A DNA stretch of 64,000 bases from NCBI RefSeq assembly GCF_029846635.1, contig NZ_JARVTG010000002.1, forward strand, positions 1,591,501 to 1,655,500. The letters run 5' to 3'. The stretch is from Pokkaliibacter sp. MBI-7 (lineage in GTDB: Bacteria; Pseudomonadota; Gammaproteobacteria; Pseudomonadales; Balneatricaceae). Made by a program: the position numbers and the translations under genes. Every line of letters starts with the position of its first letter. Position 1 is the first letter of the stretch. The notes below the pieces were generated by a model. It did not search any database and was not told the origin of the DNA. It was given only the letters and a program-made list of their open reading frames with translations. This document shows positions 1-9,387 of this stretch, piece by piece.

Positions 1-750
1 CTCGACCTGAATACGACGAGAGGGATCGTTGAACATGAAACCCCACTCCTTGCTGGCGTCAGGCCCTACCAGCCAGTAACCCTGTTCATCAACCAGCATG
101 GCATCAGCAGAGGTTCGGAGTTCCGCAATCAGCCGACTGGCGTCGAGATTCAGCACCGCTATTCCCTGCGTTTCTCCGCTGGCTGTCACCACTTTGGTCA
201 CAGCACGCAGCGTCGGACGGTAGGGCGTCTCAATCTTCCCGCCCTCCACATTGAGGTCCAGTGGCGAGACATAGACCTTACCGGGTTCCGTCTTCAACCC
301 CTGCTGCACGTAGTAGCGACCGGATTTGTTCTGTAAGTCATGCTCGGTAATGGTCTTGAGCTGCGGCCCTGTTCTGTCGACACGGACCTGCTCCATCCCC
401 TGATTCGATAACCAGCGAATCTGCATGTACTGAGGGTAAGCACGGCCTGCATCGCTGAACAGACTGGCCAGCAGCGTATCGGGAGCGGCAGCTGAGCTGT
501 CCAGCACGGATGCGGTGCTGCCCGCCAGCAACAATACATCCTGATAGACCTTGGTCAGATAGCTCTCGACCAGACGATTGTCATGAGCCACCAGATCACG
601 CTGGGCATAACGGATCTGATCCAGCTCGCGGCTGGAGGCATTGTTATAGATCAGCCAGGTGCCCAGCGGGATGATGATCCACCAGGGCAGCAGGTACCCC
701 AGCCAGAGGGTCGCCCGGCGAGCAGATGCAGGCGCCATGTGCTCACTCAT
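1..750 (-). CDS. Cache-domain membrane sensor, N-terminal part (cut by window edge)
   Basis: Reading leftwards from an ATG at 750 the frame stays open for 250 codons to the window edge, so only the N-terminus is seen. Residues about 15-35 form one hydrophobic segment (LWLGYLLPWWIIIPLGTWLI), followed by an extracytoplasmic region with dCache-like features such as RAVTKVV, GIAVLNLDASRL and MLVDEQGYWLVG. Such proteins are usually chemoreceptors, sensor kinases or cyclases; the output domain lies outside the window. The start overlaps the stop of the upstream response-regulator gene by four bases (ATGA), so the two are translationally coupled and probably form a sensor/regulator pair. The output type is unknown. 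Confidence 0.75.
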   Translation of the reverse strand, partial: MSEHMAPASARRATLWLGYLLPWWIIIPLGTWLIYNNASSRELDQIRYAQRDLVAHDNRLVESYLTKVYQDVLLLAGSTASVLDSSAAAPDTLLASLFSDAGRAYPQYMQIRWLSNQGMEQVRVDRTGPQLKTITEHDLQNKSGRYYVQQGLKTEPGKVYVSPLDLNVEGGKIETPYRPTLRAVTKVVTASGETQGIAVLNLDASRLIAELRTSADAMLVDEQGYWLVGPDASKEWGFMFNDPSRRIQVE

Positions 751-2981
751 CTTTCGCCCTGCTTGCGGTTATGCAGCCACTGGATAAGGTCCTCCAGTGG
801 CATGGGCCTGCCAAACAGCCAGCCCTGACCAATGTTGCAGCCATTGTCACGCAACCAGTTGGCCTGCTGCTCGGTTTCCACCCCCTCTGCTACCACCGAA
901 ATATCCAACCGCTTGCCCAGCGCAATGATCATGCGCACCAGCGAACGGCTGCGCTCGTCCTTATCAAGGCGTGACACAAAGGCAATATCGATCTTCAGAT
1001 GATCCGCAGGCAGTTCAAGCAGATATTCCAGCGATGACATCCCGGTGCCAAAATCATCGATGGCGACCGTTCCTCCCAGAGTCCGGTGCTGTTCCAGTAA
1101 GGCCGCAACCTGATGGAAAGACTGCATCATCGCCGTCTCGGTCACTTCAAGGCATAGCCGCTTGCGCTCTATTCCTGCCGCCTCGTAGGCCACACGCAAC
1201 CGATCAAACACATCTGCCCGCTCAAGCTGACGTGCCGAATAGTTGACGCTGACCAGCATCTTTTCGAACCCTTCCGAATTGAGGCGCTGCACGGCCTGAC
1301 AGGCGTGGTTGACGACAATGTCACCTATGCAGTGGATATAAGCCGACTGTTCAGCCAGCGGGATAAACACACCGGGGGAAATCATGCCCTGGTCGGATTG
1401 CCAGCGAATCAGCGCCTCTACTCCGACCACCTCGTCTGTCTGCAAATCGACCTGCGGCTGATAGTGCAGAATAAACTGCTGCTCGCGAATGGCCGTCACC
1501 AGCTTCTGCATCAACGCGAAGCGCTCGCTGGCCTGCCGCTCAAACTCCGGATCAAACGGCTGCACTGACCCGGCACCATGGGCCTTGGCAATACGCAACG
1601 TGGTGACCGCCGAGCGCAGTAGTGACGATGCATCTTCCGCCCCCACCGTCAGTGACATGGCCGTCAGGCAGGCCGTGAGATTATGGCTGCTCTGGTTGAT
1701 TTCAAAGGGCTGCTCAAACATCTGCTGTGCAGCATGCAGATTGACACTGTCGGCATGTCCGATGATGGCAAACAGATCCGAATGCAGACGCCCGATGACC
1801 GTAGGCTGAGGAAAGGACACCGACAGGCGTTCAGCCACTGCCTGCAGGACCGCATCACCAAACCCGGAACCAAACAGGTTGTTGAAACCGGAGAAGTGAT
1901 CCAGATCCAGCAGTACCAGCCGGAACATGCTGGCATCCTTCAGCTTATTCAGACGCGCCAGCTCCCGTAAGATCGCACTGCGATTGGGAATACCCAACAG
2001 CTCATCCTGATAGGCTACCCGGTCGAGCTTGCTGATCAGTGCGACATTGCCGAAACCACGCGACACGTTAGCGGCAAACACATGCAGCAGTTCCATTTCG
2101 GTTTCAGTGAGCTGACGTCCGGTGGCCACATAAATGGCGAACTCGGAAATTGCTGCCGACTTGGAGAAAAACAGCACCTGCCCTTCTGGCGCCCCGACAA
2201 AAGCCTTCTCCAGCAGCGCCTGATAGAGAATGGTCTGTACTTCGCTATCGGGTAACTCGCGCAGAGCCCTGTTGATGTAGGGCCGGAAGCGGCCACTAGC
2301 GGCGATGGTAATGGGTTCAGGCTCATCCGTCCCTTCTGCCAGACCTACCGCAGCCGCCCGATTGACGCACACCAGCCCTTCATCAGGCACATTGATCAGG
2401 GTGGCAATTTCACTGAGGGTAGCCGAGGCAATCTGCGACAGGTTACGAATGCCCAACAGGCGATTGCTGGACTCGACGATCAGCTGCAAGCCACGGCGGG
2501 CCGCCGAAATCGTCTTCAGCTGATGATAATTGCGTACTGCGGCGGTCAGAATATTGCGTATACCGCGAGTTGCCAGATCGGATTTGAGCACATAGTCAGA
2601 CAGGTCATAGTCCTGCATGACTGATTCCGCAGGTGCCATCCCCGGCTGGCCGGTCAGCAGGATAAAGCGCGTCTCCGACACGCCCAGAATCTCACGCACC
2701 GCCTTGATCAGACGCAGGCCTGCGTCCTCGGTTTCCATCACCACATCGACCAGCACCACCGCGAAATGCGGGTCCTGCCCCAGCAGTGCAGCCGCTTCGG
2801 CCATGCTGTATGCCTGCACCAGCTCAATAGAGCGCTCCATCAGCTCCATGTTGGCCAGGGCAAATGCCAGTGAACGCTGAAATTTAGGGTCATCATCAAC
2901 GGCCAGCACCCGCCATACCGGGCTGGAAGCGGAACCGGCGGGCAGATCAGACTCTGGCAGAAAACCTAATTCATCATCCAT
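747..2981 (-). CDS. Response regulator with degenerate GGDEF and intact EAL domain (c-di-GMP phosphodiesterase)
   Basis: 744 aa. Residues about 25-145 form a receiver domain with the phospho-acceptor region VVLVDVVME. A middle region about 160-320 resembles the DUF3369 sensor found between REC and output domains. A GGDEF domain at about 335-490 has lost its signature (RLHSDLFAII where RxGGDEFA is expected), so it is not expected to make c-di-GMP. The C-terminal EAL domain keeps EALIRW, the Asn of VSVNYSAR, the Glu of EVTETAM, DDFGTG, LKID, AEGVET and GQGWLFGRP, so hydrolysis of c-di-GMP is likely. It is co-transcribed with the Cache sensor downstream (ATGA overlap), which probably controls its phosphorylation. 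Confidence 0.9.
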   Translation of the reverse strand: MDDELGFLPESDLPAGSASSPVWRVLAVDDDPKFQRSLAFALANMELMERSIELVQAYSMAEAAALLGQDPHFAVVLVDVVMETEDAGLRLIKAVREILGVSETRFILLTGQPGMAPAESVMQDYDLSDYVLKSDLATRGIRNILTAAVRNYHQLKTISAARRGLQLIVESSNRLLGIRNLSQIASATLSEIATLINVPDEGLVCVNRAAAVGLAEGTDEPEPITIAASGRFRPYINRALRELPDSEVQTILYQALLEKAFVGAPEGQVLFFSKSAAISEFAIYVATGRQLTETEMELLHVFAANVSRGFGNVALISKLDRVAYQDELLGIPNRSAILRELARLNKLKDASMFRLVLLDLDHFSGFNNLFGSGFGDAVLQAVAERLSVSFPQPTVIGRLHSDLFAIIGHADSVNLHAAQQMFEQPFEINQSSHNLTACLTAMSLTVGAEDASSLLRSAVTTLRIAKAHGAGSVQPFDPEFERQASERFALMQKLVTAIREQQFILHYQPQVDLQTDEVVGVEALIRWQSDQGMISPGVFIPLAEQSAYIHCIGDIVVNHACQAVQRLNSEGFEKMLVSVNYSARQLERADVFDRLRVAYEAAGIERKRLCLEVTETAMMQSFHQVAALLEQHRTLGGTVAIDDFGTGMSSLEYLLELPADHLKIDIAFVSRLDKDERSRSLVRMIIALGKRLDISVVAEGVETEQQANWLRDNGCNIGQGWLFGRPMPLEDLIQWLHNRKQGER

Positions 2982-3052
2982 TCAATACTTTCCCGAACCC
3001 TGGCTAGAAATACTAACGGTGGCCACATAACGCCTAATGGCGACAGGTAGCC

Positions 3053-3215
3053 TAGCAGGTCGTTGAAAATCTATCTGCGTTGCCGAATACCGCGTCAAAA
3101 ACACGCTCAAAATGCTCATTTAGTTCACTAAACTCCGCTTTTTCGCCTGTTTCTTGTGCCCTCGGGGTATTTCCTTGTCTCGACTGCCTCGATAACGTTT
3201 TTCAACAGCCTGCTA
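3053..3215. repeat. MITE-like intergenic element with terminal inverted repeats
   Basis: About 163 bp without a coding frame lie between two imperfect inverted ends: TAGCAGGTCGTTGAAAA at 3053-3069 and, on the other strand at 3199-3215, TAGCAGGCTGTTGAAAA (15 of 17 match). The interior carries a small palindrome TTTAGTTCACTAAA. The size, end symmetry and intergenic location suggest a miniature non-autonomous mobile element or an interspersed structured repeat. The rest of the 2982-3405 gap shows no gene; it should hold the promoters of the two divergent genes. Confidence 0.6.
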
Positions 3216-3405
3216 AAACCCAAATGTGACTCTTTGTCAGCCGCTCTTTAGACAGGCTAGTGCAGAAATGCATGATCAGCCACGACATAACTTGTCGAGC
3301 ATCAAACAACTGGGCGGCAGGAAGAAAAAGGATCGGTGATGCTTGCCAAACCGGGATTAAGCAACATAATTAGCAAACTTTAGTTTGCAACACGGACATA
3401 AGTTT

Positions 3406-4548
3406 GTGATCACTGAGCGCGAACAGGAAATTCTGCTGCTGATCCGCCAGGATCCGCTGATTTCTCAGCAGGCGCTGGCCGACCGTCTGGGCATCACACG
3501 CTCTGCGGTGGCTGGCCATATCATGAACCTCACCAACAAGGGGGCGATTCGCGGCAAGGGGTATATCGTTGCCGATGCACCCTACGCGGTGGTGATCGGT
3601 GGCGCCAATATGGACATCCTCGGCCAGCCGGCCACCGCCTTTCAGCTGCAGGACTCCAACCCCGGCCGGGTCAGCTGCTCTCCCGGCGGCGTGGGCCGCA
3701 ACATAGCGGAAAACCTCGCCCGACTGGGGGCAGACAGCCGTCTGATCGCGCCTATCGGCAAAGACGCTTACGGTCAGATGCTGCTGGAACACTGTCAGCA
3801 GGCGGGTATCGATATGCGCTACTGCCTGCTGCTGGACGACGCCACGACATCTACTTATCTGTCGATTCTGGATGCCAGTGGCGATATGCATGTGGCCATC
3901 AACGACATGGCCATTATTGAACGCCTGCGGGTGGAAACGCTGGTCATTCATGCCGAGATGCTGCGACGCGCCAGCTTGCTGATCATCGATACCAACCTCA
4001 GTCGTGAGGTACTGGAATACCTGCTGAGCCAGTTCAGTCAGGTGCCGATCTTCGTCGATACCGTGTCCGGGCCAAAATCGGAAAAACTACGCGGGCTGCT
4101 GGGGTCCATTCATACCCTCAAGCCCAATCTGCTGGAAGCGCAGCAACTATCGGGGCTGAAGGTCCGCTCCGACGATGATCTGCCCGGCCTCGCCGACTGG
4201 TTCCATCAGCAGGGCGTAAAACGCCTCTGCCTGAGCCTGAGTGCACGCGGCACGTATCTCAGTGAAATGAACGATCAGGGCACGGCAGAGCAACAGATTC
4301 TGCCCCCTCTGGCGGTCGATCTGGTCAATGCTAACGGTGCGGGTGATGCCTTCCTCGCCGGTCTGGCCCATGGCTGGCTGCAAGGCTGGCAAAGCTGCGA
4401 TGCCGCACGCTTTGCCGTAGCCAGTGCGGCGCTGGCCCTGACTCACCCATCGACCATCAACCCCACTATGTCGGTCACCGCTGTCGAGCGTCTGCTGCAG
4501 CAGACCGAGGCACTCCCCTATACCGCCCATTCTCAGCACAACGCCTGA
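3406..4548 (+). CDS. psuK: Pseudouridine kinase, PfkB family with N-terminal winged helix
   Basis: 380 aa from the GTG at 3406, chosen because GGA lies nine bases upstream; a TTG at 3385 would add seven residues. An N-terminal HTH (REQEILLLI to SAVAGHI, about residues 3-50) precedes a PfkB carbohydrate kinase domain with the GGANMDI nucleoside-binding start, GGVGRN and the catalytic NANGAGDAF motif near the end. Pseudouridine kinase makes pseudouridine 5'-phosphate, which the next gene product splits. The HTH-PfkB architecture is a known variant of this family. The gene lies 11 bp upstream of psuG in the same direction, which fixes the assignment. Confidence 0.88.
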   Translation: MITEREQEILLLIRQDPLISQQALADRLGITRSAVAGHIMNLTNKGAIRGKGYIVADAPYAVVIGGANMDILGQPATAFQLQDSNPGRVSCSPGGVGRNIAENLARLGADSRLIAPIGKDAYGQMLLEHCQQAGIDMRYCLLLDDATTSTYLSILDASGDMHVAINDMAIIERLRVETLVIHAEMLRRASLLIIDTNLSREVLEYLLSQFSQVPIFVDTVSGPKSEKLRGLLGSIHTLKPNLLEAQQLSGLKVRSDDDLPGLADWFHQQGVKRLCLSLSARGTYLSEMNDQGTAEQQILPPLAVDLVNANGAGDAFLAGLAHGWLQGWQSCDAARFAVASAALALTHPSTINPTMSVTAVERLLQQTEALPYTAHSQHNA

Positions 4549-4559
4549 AAGGATTAACC

Positions 4560-5465
4560 ATGAACGCCTATCTCGATATCCATCCCGAAGTGAAAGCCGC
4601 CCTGGACGCAGGCAAACCGGTTGTCGCTCTGGAGTCCACCATCATCTCCCACGGTATGCCCTGGCCGCAGAATGCCGAAACCGCACTGCAGGTCGAGCAG
4701 ATCGTTCGTGACAACGGTGCTGTACCGGCCACCATCGCCATCATCAAAGGCCGTCTGAAAGTGGGTCTGAGCAAGGAAGAGATCGAATACCTGGGTCAGG
4801 CTGGCCAGAACGTGATCAAGACCAGCCGCCGCGATATTCCCTTTATCGTCGCCAGCGGCAAGGATGGCGCCACTACCGTTGCCTCTACCATGATTCTGGC
4901 TGCCATGGCCGGTATTCGTGTTTTCGCCACCGGCGGTATTGGCGGTGTGCATCGCGGTGCAGAGGAAACCTTCGACGTCTCTGCCGACCTGCAGGAACTG
5001 GCCCATACCAACGTGGCGGTCATCTGCGCCGGGGCCAAGTCCATTCTTGATATCGGTCTGACCCGTGAATATCTGGAAACCCACGGCGTGCCTGTGGTTG
5101 GCTACCAGACCGCTACCCTGCCTGCGTTCTACACCCGCGAAAGTGACTTCGGTGTCGACTACCAGCTGGATACTCCCCAGCAGATCGCTGATGCCCTGAA
5201 AGCCAAATGGGCACTGAATCTGAACGGTGGTGTGGTGATCGCTAATCCGATCCCCGAACAGTTCGCCATGGATCGCAGCAAGATTGATCAGGCCATCAGC
5301 AACGCGCTGGCCGAAATGGATGAGAAAGGAATTGGAGGCAAAGACTCCACACCTTTCCTGCTGGCCAAGGTGGCAGAAATTACTGGCGGCGACAGTCTGA
5401 AAGCCAACATCCAGCTGGTTTTCAATAATGCCCGTCTGGCTGCACAGATTGCCGCAAGCATGTAA
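4560..5465 (+). CDS. psuG: Pseudouridine-5'-phosphate glycosidase
   Basis: 301 aa, the usual family length. The enzyme cleaves the C-C glycosidic bond of pseudouridine 5'-phosphate to uracil and ribose 5-phosphate in the cytosol. Family hallmarks are visible: ALESTIISHGMPWPQN near the N-terminus, KTSRRDI, the ATGGIGGVHRGAE loop, and CAGAKSILDIG with the conserved lysine. A clear AAAGGA Shine-Dalgarno sequence precedes the ATG. It follows psuK directly and is closed by the hairpin at 5525-5560, so the two genes form a complete pseudouridine salvage operon. Confidence 0.95.
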   Translation: MNAYLDIHPEVKAALDAGKPVVALESTIISHGMPWPQNAETALQVEQIVRDNGAVPATIAIIKGRLKVGLSKEEIEYLGQAGQNVIKTSRRDIPFIVASGKDGATTVASTMILAAMAGIRVFATGGIGGVHRGAEETFDVSADLQELAHTNVAVICAGAKSILDIGLTREYLETHGVPVVGYQTATLPAFYTRESDFGVDYQLDTPQQIADALKAKWALNLNGGVVIANPIPEQFAMDRSKIDQAISNALAEMDEKGIGGKDSTPFLLAKVAEITGGDSLKANIQLVFNNARLAAQIAASM

Positions 5466-5524
5466 ACAGCGTCAGGCTGACACTCGCCTGTCGCTCTGAC
5501 GAAATCGAACATCCGGCCAAAATA

Positions 5525-5560
5525 AAAATGGGCGCACCTCACATGAGATGCGCCCATTTT
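5525..5560. terminator. Bidirectional rho-independent terminator
   Basis: A 12-bp perfect stem (AAAATGGGCGCA / TGCGCCCATTTT) with a 12-base loop lies between the convergent psuG and chemoreceptor genes. The A-run on one side and T-run on the other allow termination in both directions. Confidence 0.85.
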
Positions 5561-5592
5561 GTTGTCTGGTCACTCAGCCAGCGGATACGTCC

Positions 5593-6702
5593 TCAGGCCA
5601 GATCACTCAACAGTCCGGCCACTTCCTGACTGGCACGTTCCATCTGCCGCAAATGGTCGACCATGGCGGGGATATTGCCCTCCACCTTGGCTTCCAGTGC
5701 TTTCAAACCATGCTGATGCACCTGACGGTGTGGCTCCTCCAGCCGCTTGAACGCCGACTGATGGCCATACAGCGCACTGCCTTCCCCCTGGTAGTACCAT
5801 TTGCCGAGGCGGCACGCCTTATGGTCAGCCAGCTCCGCGCCCATGCCACCCAGCTCCCAGACGCTGGCGTAGACGTTGTTCTTCCACACCACATGATCAA
5901 GCTTGACGGTTTCCACGAAGGTGGAATTTACGCTGTGCTCGATGGTTTGCTGCATCTTGCCAGACATGTTCAACACTTCGTTGACGGCACTGCTCACCTG
6001 CTCCGCCGACGCTGCCATGGCATCGCTGCTTGAGGTCATGGACTGAATATTGTTCTCCACCTCACGGGTAACACCAGCAATCTGCTCCACCAGATTGGCA
6101 ATCTCACCGCTGGCCTCGGAGGCCTTCTGCGCCAGATTGCGAACCTCATCAGCCACCACGGCGAAGCCACGGCCCTGCTCACCGGCACGGGCAGCTTCAA
6201 TGGCCGCGTTCAACGCCAGCAGGTTGGTCTGCTCGGAAATATCACGAATCACGCCGACAAAGCTGACGATTTCCCTGGCCACGCCCTGCAGAGAGTGCAC
6301 ATGCCCGACACTTTTGTCCGCCTGAGATTTGGCACTGGCGAGCTGTTCGAGAATCTTGCCCAGTACCCGACGGCTGTCTTCAAACAGATCATCGGCGTTG
6401 GTCAGGCCGTTGTTTTCCTGCTGCAGGGTGGCAAACACATTGGCCACGCTCTGCCGCACGTCGGTAATCAGCTGGGTACCGGTATGCCAGTGCCGGCTGA
6501 CATCCTTGAATTCCTTACGCTGCGCCTCGCAGCGCTGGAGTGTCTGTTCAGTATCACGTGACACGGTGTTCTGCTGCTCACGCATCTGCACCAGTTCGGC
6601 CTCCAGTGCATTGATACGATCCTGGTACTTCTGTTCCATGGCCAGATAGCGGCGACGACTAACCCACACAACAGGCACTCCCTCATTGGCGAAAAATCTC
6701 AT
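5593..6702 (-). CDS. Soluble methyl-accepting chemotaxis protein with C-terminal CZB domain
   Basis: 369 aa from ATG at 6702; the frame is open to 6783, but the upstream part looks non-coding. No convincing membrane segment is seen. A coiled coil (about residues 25-75) leads into a methyl-accepting signalling domain with the conserved hairpin ISEQTNLLALNAAIEAARAG and GRGFAVVADEVRNLA. The C-terminal 110 residues form a chemoreceptor zinc-binding (CZB) domain with LDHVVWKNNVY, CRLGKWYYQGEG, and EPHRQVHQHG, which supply the His/Cys ligands. Receptors of this type sense zinc-linked signals such as hypochlorous acid in the cytoplasm. No che genes are near. Confidence 0.9.
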   Translation of the reverse strand: MRFFANEGVPVVWVSRRRYLAMEQKYQDRINALEAELVQMREQQNTVSRDTEQTLQRCEAQRKEFKDVSRHWHTGTQLITDVRQSVANVFATLQQENNGLTNADDLFEDSRRVLGKILEQLASAKSQADKSVGHVHSLQGVAREIVSFVGVIRDISEQTNLLALNAAIEAARAGEQGRGFAVVADEVRNLAQKASEASGEIANLVEQIAGVTREVENNIQSMTSSSDAMAASAEQVSSAVNEVLNMSGKMQQTIEHSVNSTFVETVKLDHVVWKNNVYASVWELGGMGAELADHKACRLGKWYYQGEGSALYGHQSAFKRLEEPHRQVHQHGLKALEAKVEGNIPAMVDHLRQMERASQEVAGLLSDLA

Positions 6703-7122
6703 GCAGCATAGAGAGTACGGGGCTTTGCGCCAATGGGGTGAGGCACATTCGCGCACTTTTTTGACGTGGATCGTGAGCTTCATCGTGAGGTTGAAACACT
6801 CTCCCCTCGGGCAGCCAGTTTACTTTTACGTCAACGTAGAATAGGGTGGTGCAATCTTTGATCAGGGCGATAATTTTATTTGACACTTACCCGCTGGCTG
6901 CCTTGAACCACCGGGCACAGACACCAAGAATCAGTTAGCCCTGACTGCATCAGTGAATGCAGGCAAAAACAGCTTCAACGACGTACCTTTAACAGCAGAC
7001 ATGGATATGCCCGAAGCAACGGCCACTACCCCCGGTCCCGCGCTGGCGCTCTTACCGGAGCTCGGCTAAATCCGCTCAAATACCCTTTGAACCGCCTAGA
7101 TAACAACAAAAGAAGGTCACTT

Positions 7123-8331
7123 ATGAGCAGTCAACAGCAGGATGGTGGCATCGTCCACCAGCCGGTATTTACCGGCAGCGCGGATCTCTCCATTCCGACA
7201 CTCAGGATTCTCCAGCAAGACGGTCAGCTTTACCCCGGCGCTACCCTGCCCGAGATTGATCAGGCCCTTGCCCTCAAGATTTACGACACCTTTCTGTTTA
7301 TCCGCGCACTCGACGAGCGCATGCTGGCCGCCCAGCGTCAGGGGCGTATCAGCTTCTACATGACCGAAACCGGCGAAGAAGCAGCTGACATCGGCAGTAC
7401 CGCCGCGCTGGATAACCAAGACATGGTGTTCGCCCAGTACCGCGAACAGGGGTCACTGGCCTTCCGCGGCTTTCCGCTGGAAAACTTCATGAACCAGATG
7501 TTCTCCAACGAGCACGATCTGGGCAAAGGCCGCCAGATGCCGATCCACTATGGCTCGCGCGACCTGCACTATATGACGATCTCCTCACCGCTCGGCACCC
7601 AGCTGCCACAGGCCACCGGTTACGCCTATGGCCTCAAGGCACAGGGCAAAGCCAACTGCGTTATCTGCTATTTCGGTGAAGGCGCGGCCTCTGAGGGCGA
7701 CTTCCACGCGGCGCTGAACATGGCAGGCGTGTTGAAAACCCCCACCATTTTCTTCTGCCGCAACAACGGCTACGCCATCTCGACCCCGACCAGCGAACAG
7801 TTCGCCGGTGACGGTATTGCTCCCCGTGGCGTTGCCTATGGTCTGAAGTCCATCCGGGTTGATGGCAACGACGTGCTGGCAGTCCTCAAAGCCACGCAGG
7901 AAGCGCGTCGTCTGGCGGTTGAACAGCATCAGCCGGTGCTGATCGAAGCCATGACCTATCGCCTCGGTGCGCACTCGTCCTCGGACGACCCCAGCGGTTA
8001 TCGCAGTCGCAAGGAGGAAGAGCTGTGGCGCCAGAAAGACCCGGTCATCCGTTTCAAGAACTGGCTGGTACAGCAAGGCTGGTGGAATGAAGAGCAGGAA
8101 GCCGCTGCCAGAGACACTCATCGCAAGGCCGTCATGGATGCTATGAAGGCGGCAGAAAAAATTGCCAAATCCCCCGTGGAAGAACTGGTGAACGATGTGT
8201 ACGACACCCCGCCCTGGCATCTGCAGGAGCAGTTGTCGGCGCTGAAGGAACACATCCGCAAATATCCGGATTTCTATCCCGTCACCTCCTGGCGCCTGAC
8301 GCAGGACAACAGCACCGGGGAGGGCAAATAA
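7123..8331 (+). CDS. bkdA1: 2-oxoisovalerate (branched-chain 2-oxoacid) dehydrogenase E1 alpha subunit
   Basis: 402 aa from the ATG at 7123, which has AGAAGG six bases upstream; an in-frame TTG at 7087 is less likely. The thiamine diphosphate motif runs from YFGEGAASEGD to FFCRNNGYAIS. Features typical of the branched-chain E1 alpha are SFYMTETGEEA, QYREQGSLAFRGF and MTYRLGAHSSSDDPSGYR. With the E1 beta subunit it decarboxylates branched-chain 2-oxoacids from valine, leucine and isoleucine and passes the acyl group to the lipoyl arm of E2. The stop codon overlaps the next start (TAATG). The 420-bp region upstream (6703-7122) has no visible gene and must hold the operon promoter. Confidence 0.88.
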   Translation: MSSQQQDGGIVHQPVFTGSADLSIPTLRILQQDGQLYPGATLPEIDQALALKIYDTFLFIRALDERMLAAQRQGRISFYMTETGEEAADIGSTAALDNQDMVFAQYREQGSLAFRGFPLENFMNQMFSNEHDLGKGRQMPIHYGSRDLHYMTISSPLGTQLPQATGYAYGLKAQGKANCVICYFGEGAASEGDFHAALNMAGVLKTPTIFFCRNNGYAISTPTSEQFAGDGIAPRGVAYGLKSIRVDGNDVLAVLKATQEARRLAVEQHQPVLIEAMTYRLGAHSSSDDPSGYRSRKEEELWRQKDPVIRFKNWLVQQGWWNEEQEAAARDTHRKAVMDAMKAAEKIAKSPVEELVNDVYDTPPWHLQEQLSALKEHIRKYPDFYPVTSWRLTQDNSTGEGK

Positions 8332-9341
8332 TGAGTACGAACAAACAGACCCAGCAAGGCACGATCAGTGATATGAACCTGCTGCAGGCCATCAACAGTG
8401 CGCTGGATATTGCCATGGCCACGGACGATTCCGCCCTGTGCTTCGGCGAGGATGTCGGCCATTTTGGCGGGGTATTCCGTGCCACCAGCCACCTGCAGGA
8501 AAAGTACGGCAAGCAGCGCTGCTTCAATACACCACTGACCGAGCAGGGCATTATCGGCTTTGCCAATGGCGTCGCCTCTGGCGGGATGACGGCCATTGCC
8601 GAAATCCAGTTCGCTGACTATATCTTCCCCGCCTTTGACCAGATCGTGAATGAGTCGGCCAAGTTCCGTTATCGCTCCGGTAACCAGTTCAATGTCGGCA
8701 GCCTGACCATTCGCACCCCTTATGGCGGCGGCATCAATGGCGGCCACTATCACTCCCAGTCACCGGAGGCCTACTTCACCCATACCCCGGGCCTGAAAGT
8801 CGTGGTGCCGCGCAACCCCTATCAGGCCAAGGGCCTGTTGCTGGCGGCCATCCGCGACCCCAACCCGGTCATTTTCTTCGAGCCGAAGAAACTGTATCGC
8901 GCCTCGGTCGGTCAGGTGCCCAGTGAAGACTACACCCTGCCTATCGGCCAGGCGGAAGTCATCAGTGAAGGTAAGGACGTCACGCTGGTCGCCTGGGGAG
9001 CACAGGTGGATGCCATCGAGAAAGCGGCCAAACTGGCCAGCGAAGAAGGCATCAGCTGTGAGGTGATCGACCTGCGCAGCCTGCTGCCCTGGGATGTACA
9101 CACGCTGGAAGCGTCGGTGAAGAAAACCGGCCGCCTGATTATCAACCATGAAGCGCCTCTGACCTGTGGTTTCGGTGCGGAAATCGCCGCCACCCTTCAG
9201 GAGCGCTGCTTCCTTTATCTGGAGTCCCCCATCATGCGGGTCACCGGTCTGGACACGCCCTTCCCTCTGGCACTGGAGAAGGAGTACATGCCCGACCACC
9301 TCAAGACCTTTGAGGCCATCAAGCGCAGCGTCTCCTACTGA
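8331..9341 (+). CDS. bkdA2: 2-oxoisovalerate dehydrogenase E1 beta subunit
   Basis: 336 aa, matching the usual length. The N-terminal part carries FGEDVGHFGGVFRAT and TPLTEQGIIGFANG, the middle FADYIFPAFDQIVNESAK and GGHYHSQSPEAY, and the C-terminal transketolase domain LRSLLPWD and CGFGAEIAA. It forms the alpha2beta2 E1 heterotetramer with the upstream subunit. The start overlaps the E1 alpha stop by one base, so translation is coupled. Confidence 0.9.
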   Translation: MSTNKQTQQGTISDMNLLQAINSALDIAMATDDSALCFGEDVGHFGGVFRATSHLQEKYGKQRCFNTPLTEQGIIGFANGVASGGMTAIAEIQFADYIFPAFDQIVNESAKFRYRSGNQFNVGSLTIRTPYGGGINGGHYHSQSPEAYFTHTPGLKVVVPRNPYQAKGLLLAAIRDPNPVIFFEPKKLYRASVGQVPSEDYTLPIGQAEVISEGKDVTLVAWGAQVDAIEKAAKLASEEGISCEVIDLRSLLPWDVHTLEASVKKTGRLIINHEAPLTCGFGAEIAATLQERCFLYLESPIMRVTGLDTPFPLALEKEYMPDHLKTFEAIKRSVSY

Positions 9342-9387
9342 GCGCCCGCCGAACTGCCCCGCAAATAACAGATAACAGGAGAGGGAC

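Noticed and set aside
6880..6910. TTGACA as a sigma70 -35 box for the bkd operon
   Set aside because: No acceptable -10 hexamer is found 16-18 bp downstream.
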